Source: SOIA01 sp964348015 (GTDB taxonomy: Bacteria; Acidobacteriota; Aminicenantia; Aminicenantales; Aminicenantaceae). Taken from it: 64,000 nucleotides of DNA. The notes beneath the pieces were generated by a model. The model ran no database searches and was not told the DNA's origin. It saw only the letters and a list, made by a program, of their open reading frames with translations. Positions 24,956 through 34,603 of the stretch are shown here, one piece after another; within the stretch, counting starts at the first letter, position 1, and each line of letters opens with the position of its first letter. The stretch is from assembly GCA_964348015.1 (NCBI GenBank), contig CAYGBC010000030.1:47181-111180 (forward strand). Direction: 5' to 3'. Both the position numbers and the translations under genes were made by a program.

Positions 24956-26350
24956 CTATTCATATGACAGGTCTGTCGGGTCTATTTTCAGCCTTTTGAT
25001 CATTTCATTCAAGGTCGTGGGTTTGACACCTAAAAGGCTGGCTGCCTTTTTCTGAACTCCCTTGCTCTGTTTCAAGGCACTGATGATTGTCTTTTTCTGG
25101 AATGACTGAAGATGCTCTTTGAGGTTGAGCTCATTAGAGGCAGAGGTCAATGCCAGGCGCTCTCTTTCTGGGGAAGAAACGAGGAAAGGAGGAAGATTTT
25201 CTCTGGCGATGAGTTTGGTCTTGGTGAGGACAACGGCTCTCTCGATAAGGTTTTCCAACTCTCTGATGTTTCCCGGCCAGTCGTAATTGACCAGGATTTC
25301 AGAAACATCCTCAGTGACGCCTTCGATCTCTTTATTGTTTTCCTCTCCGTACACATTCAGGAAATGTCGAATCAGGAGAGGAATATCCTCTTTTCGTTCT
25401 CGAAGGGGAGGCAGCTCGATTTTGATCACATTGAGTCGATAGAAAAGGTCCTCACGGAAACTCTTCTGGCGGATAAGCTCTTCCAAATCGGAATTGGTGG
25501 CAGCGATGACTCTGGCATCCACCTTGATTGTTTTTGTCCCCCCGAGCCTCATGAATTCCTGTTCCTGCATAACCCGGAGGAGTTTCGATTGTGTTTCCTG
25601 GTTGAGAGAGGATATCTCATCAAAAAAGATTGTTCCTTTATCCGCCGCCTCAAACAGTCCTTTTTTGAGGCTCACGGCTCCCGTGAATGCTCCTTTGACA
25701 TGACCGAAAAGATGACTCTCCAAGAGGTCTGGAGGGAGGGAACCGCTGTTGACAGTGATGAAAGAGAAACTGGCGCGGTCGCTGTTCTGGTGGATGGCTC
25801 TTGCCACCAGCTCTTTTCCTGTTCCACTCTCTCCCTGGACCAAAATGGTGCTGCGCGTTGGAGCGGAGGCTTTGACGAGTTCGAATATATTCTGCATGAC
25901 TTTACTTTTTCCGATGATATTTTCAAAACTGAATTTTCTTTTGAGCTCATCTTTTAAACGCAGGTTTTCTTCCTGGAGTTTCTTGTGCTCGAGGGCTCTT
26001 TCCACAGTCAAAAGCAGTTCGTCATGTTTAAACGGCTTCTGGACATAGTCGAACGCTCCCATTTTCATGGCAGAGATCGCAGATTCTACCGAAGCGTACG
26101 CTGTGATGATGATGATCACCATGTGGGGGTCTAACTTTTTCAGTCTCTTCAGGACCTCGATTCCGTCAATACCGGGCATCAGAAGGTCCAGAAGAACGAC
26201 CTCGAAGGACTGGGAGGAATGCTTCTCAAGAGCTTCTTTTCCGTTGGAAGAGTTGACAACGCTGTAACCCTCTGAAGTCAGGAGGTCACCCAGAACCTCG
26301 TGGATGATGGGTTCGTCGTCGACGATGTGGATTGTTCCTTTTGGCTTCAT
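24956..26350 (-). CDS. NtrC-family response regulator (receiver, AAA+, Fis)
   Basis: 464-residue sigma-54 activator. The receiver domain (about 6-118) has the acidic pair Asp11/Asp12, phospho-acceptor Asp55 (LLDLLMPG) and the conserved YVQKPF lysine. The AAA+ domain has GESGTGKE, the GAFTGA loop and KGTIFFDE; the C terminus has a Fis helix-turn-helix (KKAASLLGVKPTTLNEMIKRL). It begins two bases from the upstream histidine kinase stop, so the two form a two-component pair. Target promoters would carry -24/-12 boxes; none could be assigned with confidence in the window. Confidence 0.95.
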   Translation of the reverse strand: MKPKGTIHIVDDEPIIHEVLGDLLTSEGYSVVNSSNGKEALEKHSSQSFEVVLLDLLMPGIDGIEVLKRLKKLDPHMVIIIITAYASVESAISAMKMGAFDYVQKPFKHDELLLTVERALEHKKLQEENLRLKDELKRKFSFENIIGKSKVMQNIFELVKASAPTRSTILVQGESGTGKELVARAIHQNSDRASFSFITVNSGSLPPDLLESHLFGHVKGAFTGAVSLKKGLFEAADKGTIFFDEISSLNQETQSKLLRVMQEQEFMRLGGTKTIKVDARVIAATNSDLEELIRQKSFREDLFYRLNVIKIELPPLRERKEDIPLLIRHFLNVYGEENNKEIEGVTEDVSEILVNYDWPGNIRELENLIERAVVLTKTKLIARENLPPFLVSSPERERLALTSASNELNLKEHLQSFQKKTIISALKQSKGVQKKAASLLGVKPTTLNEMIKRLKIDPTDLSYE

Positions 26351-26352
26351 TC

Positions 26353-29241
26353 TTAATCTCTGGACACGTGGGGCTTATTCATCTTTTTCCCCTCTAAATC
26401 CATCGGGATGAAGATGGAAAATAGAGAACCTTTTCCGCTCTCGCTTTCTACGGTGATATGGCCCTCGTGCTCTTTGACAATGGCATAGCTGATGGATAGT
26501 CCAAGGCCAGTCCCTTTTCCGATCCCCTTTGTTGTGAAAAATGGATCAAAAATATGGGGGAGATCCCGCTTTTTAATCCCGGTTCCGGTGTCCTCAATTT
26601 TCACGATGGCCTGGTTGTCCATCTGGTTCAGTTCGATCCTCAGTGTTCCTCCTTCGGGCATAGCATCGATGGCATTGAGGATGATGTTGATGAAAACCTG
26701 CTGGAGTTTTTCCCCTTCGGCCCAGATAGACTCTAGAGGAGAGAGGTCCAATTCGAGATGGATATTCATATTTTTCAATTTGTACTCGATCAGGGATATG
26801 ATCTCTTTGAGGTTTTCTTTGAGATCGACCTGGTGAAATGAAGATTCCGAAGGATTGCGTGCGAAGTTGAGGAGATTCTTGATTATTCTGGTGACTCTTT
26901 CTGTTTGAGCTTCGATCTTTTCAAGAATCTGAGAATGGGGCGCATCGGAGAGTTTTTTCTGAAGAATCTGAACATAGCTTGAAATTCCTGTCAGTGGTGT
27001 ATTGATTTCATGGGCCACACCCGCAGAAAGGAGGCCAATAGATGCGAGTTTCTCTGATGTGAGAAGCTGCTGCTGAAGCGAGATCTTTTCCGTGATGTCT
27101 TCAAAGGCAATCACGGTCCCGTAAGGATTCATCTCGTTATCCATAAGTGGAGTTTTTGAGATATCGAATATTTTCTTTACTCCGGATGGCATATCCAGAG
27201 TAATTTCGCTCATGAGTCGGAAATCGCGTTGAGAATCCAACGGAAAAAGTGCGGCGTAGTTTTTTTTCCCTAAAACCTTCTCGAGAGTTTCATTCATGAC
27301 TTCTTCTTTTTTCTTTTGGAATGTTTCTTCCAGAACACGGTTCCATCCTGTGATTTTGCCTTTCCGGTCAATGACCGCGACTCCCATGGTCAAACTCTCG
27401 ATAATGTTTTCACTGTAATCCTTAAGTCTTTCGAGCTCCACGGCTCTGATGCTGGCCTGGCTGTACAGATAGGCGTTCTCCAATGCGAGCGCTGCAGGTG
27501 AGGATATAGCGGTCAACAGCTCCCAGTCTTCGCTGCGGAGAAAAGTGTTGTCCACTTTTTTCCCCATGCCCAGACAACCGATGAGTTTAGACTCGACTTT
27601 GAGCGGCATATAATGAAAAAAACAGGAGGAGGAAAGATCCTCGAATTTTTTCTGGAGTTCGGTTTTTTCTGAATAGGAATAATAAGTAATAAAATCTTTT
27701 TCTTTGAGATCCTCGTAGGTCTGGTCGTCAAATACGATCCTGGTTCCGGCCATGGTCAATTTCCCTCGGGAGTTCAGGATGGTAAAGGTGTTCTTCTCGT
27801 TTTCAGCGGGAAGGAGAAGAGCGATACATTTGAGAGAGAGCGCGTTGGCGATCATGTCGAGGAGAGACTGGGAGAGTTTCTGCAAGTTCCTTTCCCGGCT
27901 GAGCTCTTTACTGATGGAGAGGAGTGTTCTCCTGTATTTGTAACTGCGCTTGTAGAATGCTCTGTCCACTATGGACTGGAAGAGTTTTTTCAGCGGAGCG
28001 AACAGAGTGGCTCCGAGAATGATAGCCAGAATTCCCAGAATCAGGGCGTTAAGCCTGTTTTGGACAAGGCCTTTCGTCTGTGCGCTGACGATAAAATAGA
28101 CAATGGCAAGGACCGCAGCTGAGGATATCAGTGTGATGGCTTTTTTCAGGAGCAGTTCAAAATCCATGATCCTGTGTCTGGAAATAGAGTAAGAAAACGT
28201 GAGAGGGATGAGGGCCTGAAGAATAACGGTGAGTTCTGCGGCTTTGGATGGCACCTGCCCGAACATGAAAGGAACAATGTAGAAAAAGGTGAAGGGAATG
28301 ATGCCTGCACCGAGTCCGTAGATGACCCACTTCAGCTGTTTTTTGACCATGAGGTTGGAGGGCTTCCGAGCGCTGTGGAGGATACTTCCCAGAGTCAAGG
28401 CAGAAAAAAGCGCAAAATGGATGAGGTCCAGCTTTTCTGAAATCAACTGAAGGCGGAGGATGAGAGAATCGTTCAAATTATTCAGCCCGGGGAGATGAAA
28501 AACGATTTTCATCAGAAGGAGAACAGCACCAGGAATGTACAGAACAAAAACGGACGAAAACTTATTTTTGAAGATTTTTTTTCTTTGAGGAAAGATTAGG
28601 AAAAAATGAAGGAGAAGAGGGGGGAAAACCAGAAAAGCAACAGTATCCAGCCAGTAGAAAACACTGTCCAGAGTATCGAGCTTTCCTGTGGGGGAAAAAA
28701 TGTAGAATGAATAAAACGCCAGGGAGATGAGATAAAAATAGACATAGGGCATGGAGAAGGGCTTTTTTGAGGTAAGGAATACTATCAAGCCTATAACCAG
28801 GGTTGTTAAACTGATAAAGGCGAGATAAAAATAGATCGGGTCGACTCTCTTTTGCTGCGGGTTGAAAGAAGGAAAAAAGATGCTCCCGCCCCTGGCTATT
28901 TCGTATGTCACTCTTTGATCGGAAAGACCTGCTATCCACAGATTTTTGGCGACGTCTATCTCATTTTTGACCGGAGTGTTGTTAATGGAATAGAGGAGGT
29001 CTCCTCTTTTAATGTTGTTAAAGTAAGCGGGACTTTTGACCTCGACTTTTAAAGCTCTCAGGCCTTCCGGTTCGTTGACCCAGGTCACACCATCCGTGGG
29101 TTCTCTCCAAGTGATTTTTTTGTAGATATTCAGGCCACCGAGTATGAGAAGAATGAGGATGGGAAGGATTGCGAGATATATCCGGATTCTCTGCGGGAGT
29201 TCTGTTTCCCGTTTTTTTAAGAATCCAAAAAATTGAATCAT
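26353..29241 (-). CDS. Membrane sensor histidine kinase with PDZ-like, GAF and PAS domains
   Basis: 962 residues. A first transmembrane helix (about 18-38) is followed by an extracytoplasmic PDZ-like domain (about 45-118, with IKRGDLLYSINNTPV), a block of about eight transmembrane helices (about 125-420), a GAF-like domain (about 440-590), a PAS domain (about 605-720), HisKA with phospho-acceptor His744 (GVAHEINTPLTG), and HATPase_c with the N, G1 and G2 boxes near the end (NAIDAMPEG, DTGTGIKKRDLPHIFDPF, GTGLGLSI). A periplasmic PDZ domain in a kinase suggests sensing of peptide or misfolded C termini, by analogy only. Paired with the NtrC-type regulator downstream. Confidence 0.93.
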   Translation of the reverse strand: MIQFFGFLKKRETELPQRIRIYLAILPILILLILGGLNIYKKITWREPTDGVTWVNEPEGLRALKVEVKSPAYFNNIKRGDLLYSINNTPVKNEIDVAKNLWIAGLSDQRVTYEIARGGSIFFPSFNPQQKRVDPIYFYLAFISLTTLVIGLIVFLTSKKPFSMPYVYFYLISLAFYSFYIFSPTGKLDTLDSVFYWLDTVAFLVFPPLLLHFFLIFPQRKKIFKNKFSSVFVLYIPGAVLLLMKIVFHLPGLNNLNDSLILRLQLISEKLDLIHFALFSALTLGSILHSARKPSNLMVKKQLKWVIYGLGAGIIPFTFFYIVPFMFGQVPSKAAELTVILQALIPLTFSYSISRHRIMDFELLLKKAITLISSAAVLAIVYFIVSAQTKGLVQNRLNALILGILAIILGATLFAPLKKLFQSIVDRAFYKRSYKYRRTLLSISKELSRERNLQKLSQSLLDMIANALSLKCIALLLPAENEKNTFTILNSRGKLTMAGTRIVFDDQTYEDLKEKDFITYYSYSEKTELQKKFEDLSSSCFFHYMPLKVESKLIGCLGMGKKVDNTFLRSEDWELLTAISSPAALALENAYLYSQASIRAVELERLKDYSENIIESLTMGVAVIDRKGKITGWNRVLEETFQKKKEEVMNETLEKVLGKKNYAALFPLDSQRDFRLMSEITLDMPSGVKKIFDISKTPLMDNEMNPYGTVIAFEDITEKISLQQQLLTSEKLASIGLLSAGVAHEINTPLTGISSYVQILQKKLSDAPHSQILEKIEAQTERVTRIIKNLLNFARNPSESSFHQVDLKENLKEIISLIEYKLKNMNIHLELDLSPLESIWAEGEKLQQVFINIILNAIDAMPEGGTLRIELNQMDNQAIVKIEDTGTGIKKRDLPHIFDPFFTTKGIGKGTGLGLSISYAIVKEHEGHITVESESGKGSLFSIFIPMDLEGKKMNKPHVSRD

Positions 29242-29265
29242 CTTGATAAAAAATATATGTTGAGA

Positions 29266-29529
29266 TCAATCCAGGACGTGTTTGGCCCCAACACGTATGG
29301 CCCATTTTGTGCTCGGCTGCTTTAGAAGTTTTTCTAATTCCGGGCCTATTTTGAGTCCCAAAGGGGTAGTCCTGGAGAGGAGGGTGCTCATATAATCGTA
29401 TTTTGGTTTTTTGTCGGGCACGTTTTGTGGATGAGAAGCAAGATCCTTTGAGGAAATCACATTATGGGGAGTGAATACAAAAAATAGAGAAAGAGAGAGA
29501 ATCACGCCCAGGCTGATCTTTTTTCTCAT
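29266..29529 (-). CDS. Small secreted protein of unknown function, first gene of the two-component operon
   Basis: 87 residues. A clear N-terminal signal sequence (basic start, hydrophobic 6-22) leads to a short mature part of about 60 residues rich in Lys, Pro and Leu; no cysteine, no known motif. It lies 24 bp upstream of the PDZ-containing histidine kinase on the same strand behind its own TTGACA promoter, so it may be a periplasmic partner, ligand or target of that kinase. The promoter is so close that the mRNA would have a leader of only about 4 nt. Confidence 0.65.
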   Translation of the reverse strand: MRKKISLGVILSLSLFFVFTPHNVISSKDLASHPQNVPDKKPKYDYMSTLLSRTTPLGLKIGPELEKLLKQPSTKWAIRVGAKHVLD

Positions 29530-29539
29530 TTTCTCTTAA

Positions 29540-29568
29540 AAAATAAATCTTTCTGAAGGTTTTGTCAA
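29540..29568 (-). promoter_or_regulatory. Predicted promoter of the small secreted protein-kinase-regulator operon
   Basis: Minus strand TTGACA (29563-29568), 17 bp, TATTTT (29540-29545). Predicted start is near 29533, four bases before the ATG. Confidence 0.6.
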
Positions 29569-29655
29569 CTTCCTCTCCTGACCCCCGGTTGTCTCATTTG
29601 CGTCTGCGCCCCCTGTAATCATCGGCCGAAATGCGTCACAACAGCCCTGTTCCAT

Positions 29656-29684
29656 TTGACAAAAATCCTCAGATAACCTAATAT
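29656..29684 (+). promoter_or_regulatory. Predicted promoter of the secretion/pilus operon
   Basis: TTGACA (29656-29661), 17 bp, TAATAT (29679-29684). The leader of about 40 nt ends in an A-run directly before the ATG and has no Shine-Dalgarno sequence. Confidence 0.75.
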
Positions 29685-29731
29685 TACTTTACCCCTTTTT
29701 GCATTATAAGTATTTATTTTAAAAAAAAAAG

Positions 29732-30940
29732 ATGCCTTATTATCTGTGTCGATTAGCCGCTGAAGACGGGAGAGTTCTCACCCAGTCTTTTCTCGCAACC
29801 TCTCATGAGGAATGCCGGAAACATTTTGAGGAGAAGGGATTCTGCATCCTGTCCGTCAAACTGGATTGGAAAAAAATCAGAGTTCCCGCTTTCCCTTTTG
29901 AGAAGAAGATCAAGGATAAAGATTTTATCATGTTCAATCAAGAACTCGTGGCGATGATCAAGGCCGGGTACCCGATCCTCAAATGCATTGAAGCGATTTC
30001 GAGCCGCATGAAAGACATCCATTTCAAAGAATTATTGATGAAGATAGAGAAAGAGATCAGGAGCGGGAAATCGCTATCCGAAGCGTTTATTCCCTATGAA
30101 AAATATTTCTCGAAGGTTTATATCGCTTCCCTCATGGCTGGGGAAAAAAGCGGCAATTTAGACGGCACGATCTCCCGGTTCATAGATTATGCTCGGATTA
30201 TTGCCCAGACGAAATCCAAGATAAAATCCGCATTGACTTATCCGACTCTTCTTCTTGTCTTTTCTCTGGTGCTTCTTGCGATCCTGCTCAATTTTATCCT
30301 CCCTCGATTTTCTGAGTTCTACGCGGGTTTTGAATCCACTCTTCCAGGAATCACCCGAACGTTGATGGCGATTTCCAATACGATGCGGGCAAATTTTCTT
30401 CTTATGGTCGCTTTTGCACTAGTGCTTTTCATCGCCTTTGTTCAGATGAAGAGGTACGAAAAAACCCAAGTGCTCATCGACAGGATCAAGCTGAAAATTC
30501 CGTTCGGGGGTCCAATCTGGTTAGAGTCTGGAGTATCACTTGTCTGCCGGACCCTTGGCCTTCTTCTGGAAGCCGGGATCACACTCCTTCACGCCGTGGG
30601 TATTGCCAACAAAGCTGTTCCGAACAAATTTCTTATACAAAAGATGGAGAGCCTGCCGGAGCACATTCAACATGGTGAAAATTTATCCGAGTCCCTGTCC
30701 AAGGCGGACTTTTTCCCTCCTCTCTCTCTGGACATGATCCGGATAGGAGAAACATCGGCCAACCTGGAAGGAATGTTGGGCGATGTGGCTGAATTCTACG
30801 AAGAGAGAATACAGAGGAAAATCGATAATCTCATCTCTCTCATCGAGCCGATCATCATCATTTTTATGGGGCTGATAATCGCCGGGATGCTGCTCTCCGT
30901 TTATCTCCCGATTTTCAATATTATAAGAGTGGTTCAGTAA
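29732..30940 (+). CDS. Type II secretion/type IV pilus platform protein (GspF/PilC family)
   Basis: 402-residue polytopic inner-membrane protein, the platform that the assembly ATPase acts on. Two T2SSF domains (about 70-195 and 275-395) and three transmembrane helices (about 168-190, 222-245 and 375-398) are visible, with GEKSGNLDGTISR and IGETSANLEGMLGD as the paired signature segments. It is the first gene of an eight-gene plus-strand operon reaching the secretin. Its stop overlaps the ATPase start by one base. Confidence 0.94.
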   Translation: MPYYLCRLAAEDGRVLTQSFLATSHEECRKHFEEKGFCILSVKLDWKKIRVPAFPFEKKIKDKDFIMFNQELVAMIKAGYPILKCIEAISSRMKDIHFKELLMKIEKEIRSGKSLSEAFIPYEKYFSKVYIASLMAGEKSGNLDGTISRFIDYARIIAQTKSKIKSALTYPTLLLVFSLVLLAILLNFILPRFSEFYAGFESTLPGITRTLMAISNTMRANFLLMVAFALVLFIAFVQMKRYEKTQVLIDRIKLKIPFGGPIWLESGVSLVCRTLGLLLEAGITLLHAVGIANKAVPNKFLIQKMESLPEHIQHGENLSESLSKADFFPPLSLDMIRIGETSANLEGMLGDVAEFYEERIQRKIDNLISLIEPIIIIFMGLIIAGMLLSVYLPIFNIIRVVQ

Positions 30941-32556
30941 TGAAAAAAACAAAAGAAGATTCTCCGAAAGTTAATGTTTCGGAAGAAGAAAAAACCAAAC
31001 AGCTCGCGAAACGGTATAATGTCCCGTACATTGACCTCAACTCTCTTCCGATAGACCGGGAGCTTGTTCAGTCTTTTCCAGCGGATTTTCTCCACAGGGC
31101 GAATTTTGTTCCTTTTGAGAAAAACGAAAACACTGTCAAGATTGCGATAGCAGATCCTTCTGATATTGCGACCTTGGATGCCATAGAATCTCACCTGGGA
31201 AGGGAAGTCGAAGTTTATGCAACAACTCGGAGAGCTATCCATGAGGCCTTGCGCAAAAGTGAGACCGCCCAGCAGGTCCTCAAGGACGCTACAGAAGGAT
31301 TCATCATGCAGGTTGTTGAGAAGGAAAGCGGGGAAGAGGAAGAAATCATCTCAGTGGAAACGCTGGCCGATAAGGATGGCTCCATCATAAAGCTCGTGAA
31401 CTCAGTGATTTTCACTGCCGTTCAGAAAAGAGCCAGCGATATCCATATCGAATCGAAGGAAGAAGGAGTGATCGTCAAGTACCGTATCGATGGCGTTTTG
31501 AGTGATGCCATGGAGCCTGTGGATAAGAAATTCCAGTCTTCCATCATTTCCAGGATCAAAGTCATGTCTGACCTTGACATCGCAGAACGGAGAGTTCCTC
31601 AGGATGGAAGATTCAGGTTGAAGATCAAAGACAAAACCATCGATTTCCGAATCTCCATCATGCCCAGCATCTACGGAGAGGATGCGGTCATTCGGATCCT
31701 CGATAAGGAGATGATCACCGAAGCCATATCCGAACTCCGGTTGGATCTTCTTGGTTTTTCCGATGAAGTCCTTGAAAATTTCAACAAGTATATCACTCAA
31801 CCGTACGGGATGGTGCTCGTCACCGGCCCGACGGGAAGCGGGAAAACGACCACACTGTATGCGGCTCTGACGGAAATACTCTCCCCCGAAGATAAGATCG
31901 TTACGATTGAAGACCCTGTGGAATATCAAATCGAAGGAATCACACAGATTCCTGTAAACGAAAAAAAAGGGCTCACGTTTGCCCGAGGTCTGAGGTCGAT
32001 ATTGAGACATGATCCAGATAAGATAATGGTCGGAGAGATTCGAGATCCAGAGACGGCGCAGATCGCTATTCAGTCGGCTTTGACTGGGCACCTTGTGTTC
32101 ACCACTGTCCATGCCAACAATGTCTTCGATGTCATCGGACGTTTCCTTCATATGAAGGTTGATCCTTACAGCTTCATCTCGGCCTTGAACTGTATACTGG
32201 CGCAGAGACTTGTCAGGGTTCTGTGTTCAAAATGCAAGACTCCCGTGAAATACAGTTCTCCGCAGCTGGTCGAGTCCGGGCTCAATCCGCAGAAATACAG
32301 GGGAAAGGTATTCTATGAAGCCAGAGGGTGTTCTGAATGTTATGACACGGGTTACAAAGGAAGGACGGCTATTGCCGAGCTTCTCGAGCTTTCTGATGAA
32401 ATTAGAGAGATGATCCTGGCAAAAAAACCTCTATCTGAAGTGAAAAAAAGAGCGAAAGAAGAGGGAATGGTATTCCTGAGAGAAGTGGGAATGGATAAAG
32501 TGTCGGATGGGATAACCAGCCTCAAAGAACTGAACAAAGTGACTTTTGTTGAGTGA
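30940..32556 (+). CDS. Type II secretion/type IV pilus assembly ATPase (GspE/PilB family)
   Basis: 538-residue hexameric ATPase that powers pseudopilin or pilin assembly. N-terminal T2SSE_N-like domain (about 1-130); Walker A GPTGSGKT at 296-303; Asp box and Walker B around VGEIRDPETAQIA (about 366-378); the His box TTVHANN; and the tetracysteine zinc motif CSKCKTP...CSECYDTGY (about 430-472). The presence of the zinc motif fits GspE/PilB rather than the retraction ATPase PilT. No pilT is in the operon. Confidence 0.95.
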   Translation: MKKTKEDSPKVNVSEEEKTKQLAKRYNVPYIDLNSLPIDRELVQSFPADFLHRANFVPFEKNENTVKIAIADPSDIATLDAIESHLGREVEVYATTRRAIHEALRKSETAQQVLKDATEGFIMQVVEKESGEEEEIISVETLADKDGSIIKLVNSVIFTAVQKRASDIHIESKEEGVIVKYRIDGVLSDAMEPVDKKFQSSIISRIKVMSDLDIAERRVPQDGRFRLKIKDKTIDFRISIMPSIYGEDAVIRILDKEMITEAISELRLDLLGFSDEVLENFNKYITQPYGMVLVTGPTGSGKTTTLYAALTEILSPEDKIVTIEDPVEYQIEGITQIPVNEKKGLTFARGLRSILRHDPDKIMVGEIRDPETAQIAIQSALTGHLVFTTVHANNVFDVIGRFLHMKVDPYSFISALNCILAQRLVRVLCSKCKTPVKYSSPQLVESGLNPQKYRGKVFYEARGCSECYDTGYKGRTAIAELLELSDEIREMILAKKPLSEVKKRAKEEGMVFLREVGMDKVSDGITSLKELNKVTFVE

Positions 32557-32560
32557 GAGA

Positions 32561-33496
32561 ATGGCACCTTTTCTCGAAACGATCAAAAATTATTTCACCA
32601 AACAGCCTCTTCCACATGCAGCCTTTCATCTGACTTCCCGCTACATCAGCGCGATTCGTGTCTCCCCTAAAGAAGGGCGAGTCATGAATCATTTTATTCT
32701 TCCTCTAGAAAAAGGATTGATTCGGCCTTCCTTCGAGAAAAAAAACATTCAGAATCCTCCTTTGCTGGAGAAAAAAATCAAGAAGGAAATGGGGAAACTT
32801 CATCTGCATGATCATAAAGTGGCGTGCCTGTTGCCAGAATTATCGCTTAAAGCATTTGTGTTTTCTTTTGACTCGCTTCCTTCGTCACGCACGGAGAGAG
32901 AACGTATCATTCGTTTCCGTATAAAAAAGCAGATTCCTTTGCTGCCAGAGGATGCGAGGTTTTCTTTTGACATCATCAAGTCCAATGATTCTCTAAAGAT
33001 TTTTGTCGTGGTCGCCCGGGCTTCAGTCATCCGGGAGTATGAAGAGTTTTTCAGTCAACTCAACCTGAAAATCAGGACAGTTGGAGCGCCCACCTTGGGC
33101 CTGCATTCTTTGCTGGGCAAAGAAAAAGAGAAGAATTCACTCCTCATAAATATCGAGGATGACTCGGTCAGTATGGCGGCCATCGTCGATTCCGAGATTG
33201 CTCTCTACCGCATGAAAGCCGTCCTTGCTTTCGGTCAAGATGAAGCCTCCGAAACCCGAAGAATCGAGAGTATAGTCAAGGAAGTGGAAAATACAGTGAA
33301 TTTTGTTGAAGATAGAGAGAAGAAAAAAATCCAGTCTTTCTGGGTTCGCGTGGGCCAGTTCAAAGAGGAAGGGATATTGTCTCACTTGAGAGAGAGGTCA
33401 TCTCTTCCGGTTGCAGGAATTGAGTCTTGCTTGACCGCAAAGCTGGGTTTGAGAGAGAAAAAGATTCTCTCTCCTTTGATCGGACAGATGCAATGA
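32561..33496 (+). CDS. PilM/GspL-like actin-fold assembly protein
   Basis: About 312 residues. Position between the ATPase and the PilN-like gene, together with weak actin-like blocks (HLTSRYISAIRV near the start, the INIEDDSVSMAAIV strand), identifies it as the PilM or cytoplasmic GspL equivalent, which links the ATPase to the inner-membrane PilN/PilO pair. It is much more divergent than classic PilM. The ATG at 32561 is used; a TTG at 32546 would overlap the ATPase gene. It shares an ATGA overlap with the next gene. Confidence 0.7.
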   Translation: MAPFLETIKNYFTKQPLPHAAFHLTSRYISAIRVSPKEGRVMNHFILPLEKGLIRPSFEKKNIQNPPLLEKKIKKEMGKLHLHDHKVACLLPELSLKAFVFSFDSLPSSRTERERIIRFRIKKQIPLLPEDARFSFDIIKSNDSLKIFVVVARASVIREYEEFFSQLNLKIRTVGAPTLGLHSLLGKEKEKNSLLINIEDDSVSMAAIVDSEIALYRMKAVLAFGQDEASETRRIESIVKEVENTVNFVEDREKKKIQSFWVRVGQFKEEGILSHLRERSSLPVAGIESCLTAKLGLREKKILSPLIGQMQ

Positions 33497-34059
33497 AAAA
33501 CTCAAGACCCTTAAACGTGAATCTCGCGAGCCACCCGCTGCGCAACAGGAAATTTTTTTTCTTGGTGTTTTCAGTCCTTCTGGTGTTGCTCCTGGTCACG
33601 TCTTTTTTTGCAGGAAAGATCTTCATCCGATACAGGTCTGAGGCTCAACACGCAAAGGCTTCCATAAGACAGACCGAAAGAATGATCAGAGATACTCAGA
33701 GAGAAGAGAAGGGGCTCACTTCAAAAATTAATGAGGCGGTCAAAAAAGACAAAAGTCATATTGATTTGGTGAACAGTATTATTCTGAAGAAAAGTTTCTC
33801 CTGGATCGAGTTTTTTGCAGATTTGGAGAAATCTCTTCCCGACTCCTCTTATATCGTTTCACTTGCACCGACACTCTCGGATGATTCAGATTTGCGGTTG
33901 AGGCTAAGAGTGGCCTGCCTTAGCGTGAACGACCTGCTTAAATTCATTGATAATCTTGTGGCTCTGGAATTCAGCAAGATTCAAATAGAGGGGGAAACCC
34001 AGAATGATAGAGGATTACTGATATCGGAGATTTCCGTAAGCTATGAGAGAACTTTTTAA
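33493..34059 (+). CDS. PilN-like inner-membrane assembly protein
   Basis: About 188 residues: a short cytoplasmic N terminus containing NVNLASHPLRNR (PilN proteins typically carry INLLP-type or NLASHP-type peptides that bind PilM), one transmembrane helix (about 22-43), a coiled coil (about 50-100) and a periplasmic ferredoxin-like domain. The start at 33493 overlaps the previous stop as ATGA. Belongs to the alignment complex of the operon. Confidence 0.8.
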   Translation: MKNSRPLNVNLASHPLRNRKFFFLVFSVLLVLLLVTSFFAGKIFIRYRSEAQHAKASIRQTERMIRDTQREEKGLTSKINEAVKKDKSHIDLVNSIILKKSFSWIEFFADLEKSLPDSSYIVSLAPTLSDDSDLRLRLRVACLSVNDLLKFIDNLVALEFSKIQIEGETQNDRGLLISEISVSYERTF

Positions 34060-34603
34060 CCGATTAGAAGAAAACGAGAAAAAAGTGCTCCGTGTTTTGA
34101 GTGTTTTGCTCGGGATCTCTGTGCTTTTTCTCCTTTTAATGTCATTCCCCCAGAGGGGGAGCTCCGTAAGGAACCTTTCCCGGCTGGAAAGAAAACAAGG
34201 AGAATACCAGCATTTCAACGGAATAACACAGGAAAAGGCACAGGAATGGCGGCTCTGGCAGGGGGCTTATCGCGACATAAATGAACTGAAAAAGAGCCAT
34301 TTTTACAGCGGAGTTGATGCGGTGAAACAGATGAGGATTGACATTCAGCGCATCTTGACTCAAGCCCGGATTCCCTCTTCCCAAAAAAAATACAACTATA
34401 CGGAATATACAAAAGAAAAAATCAACAAGATGAGTTTGAGCTTCAACGTGAGAGGAACATACCAATCCTTGAAAAAATTCATCCAAGCGGTCGAGGAATT
34501 CCCGAAATTTTTAATCGTGGAGAAGATAGATTTCTTAGACATTGACGCGGCGGGCGGTGTTCTCGAATTGAAAATTGTCCTGGCAGGCTATTATGAAATT
34601 TAA
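34043..34603 (+). CDS. PilO/GspM-like inner-membrane assembly protein
   Basis: 186 residues with a cytoplasmic N terminus, one transmembrane helix (about 18-38), a coiled-coil stretch, and a periplasmic domain ending in FLIVEKIDF and ELKIVLAGYYEI, typical of PilO/GspM. It overlaps the PilN-like gene by 17 bp and the next gene by 11 bp. Expected to dimerise with the PilN-like protein. Confidence 0.78.
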   Translation: MRELFNRLEENEKKVLRVLSVLLGISVLFLLLMSFPQRGSSVRNLSRLERKQGEYQHFNGITQEKAQEWRLWQGAYRDINELKKSHFYSGVDAVKQMRIDIQRILTQARIPSSQKKYNYTEYTKEKINKMSLSFNVRGTYQSLKKFIQAVEEFPKFLIVEKIDFLDIDAAGGVLELKIVLAGYYEI

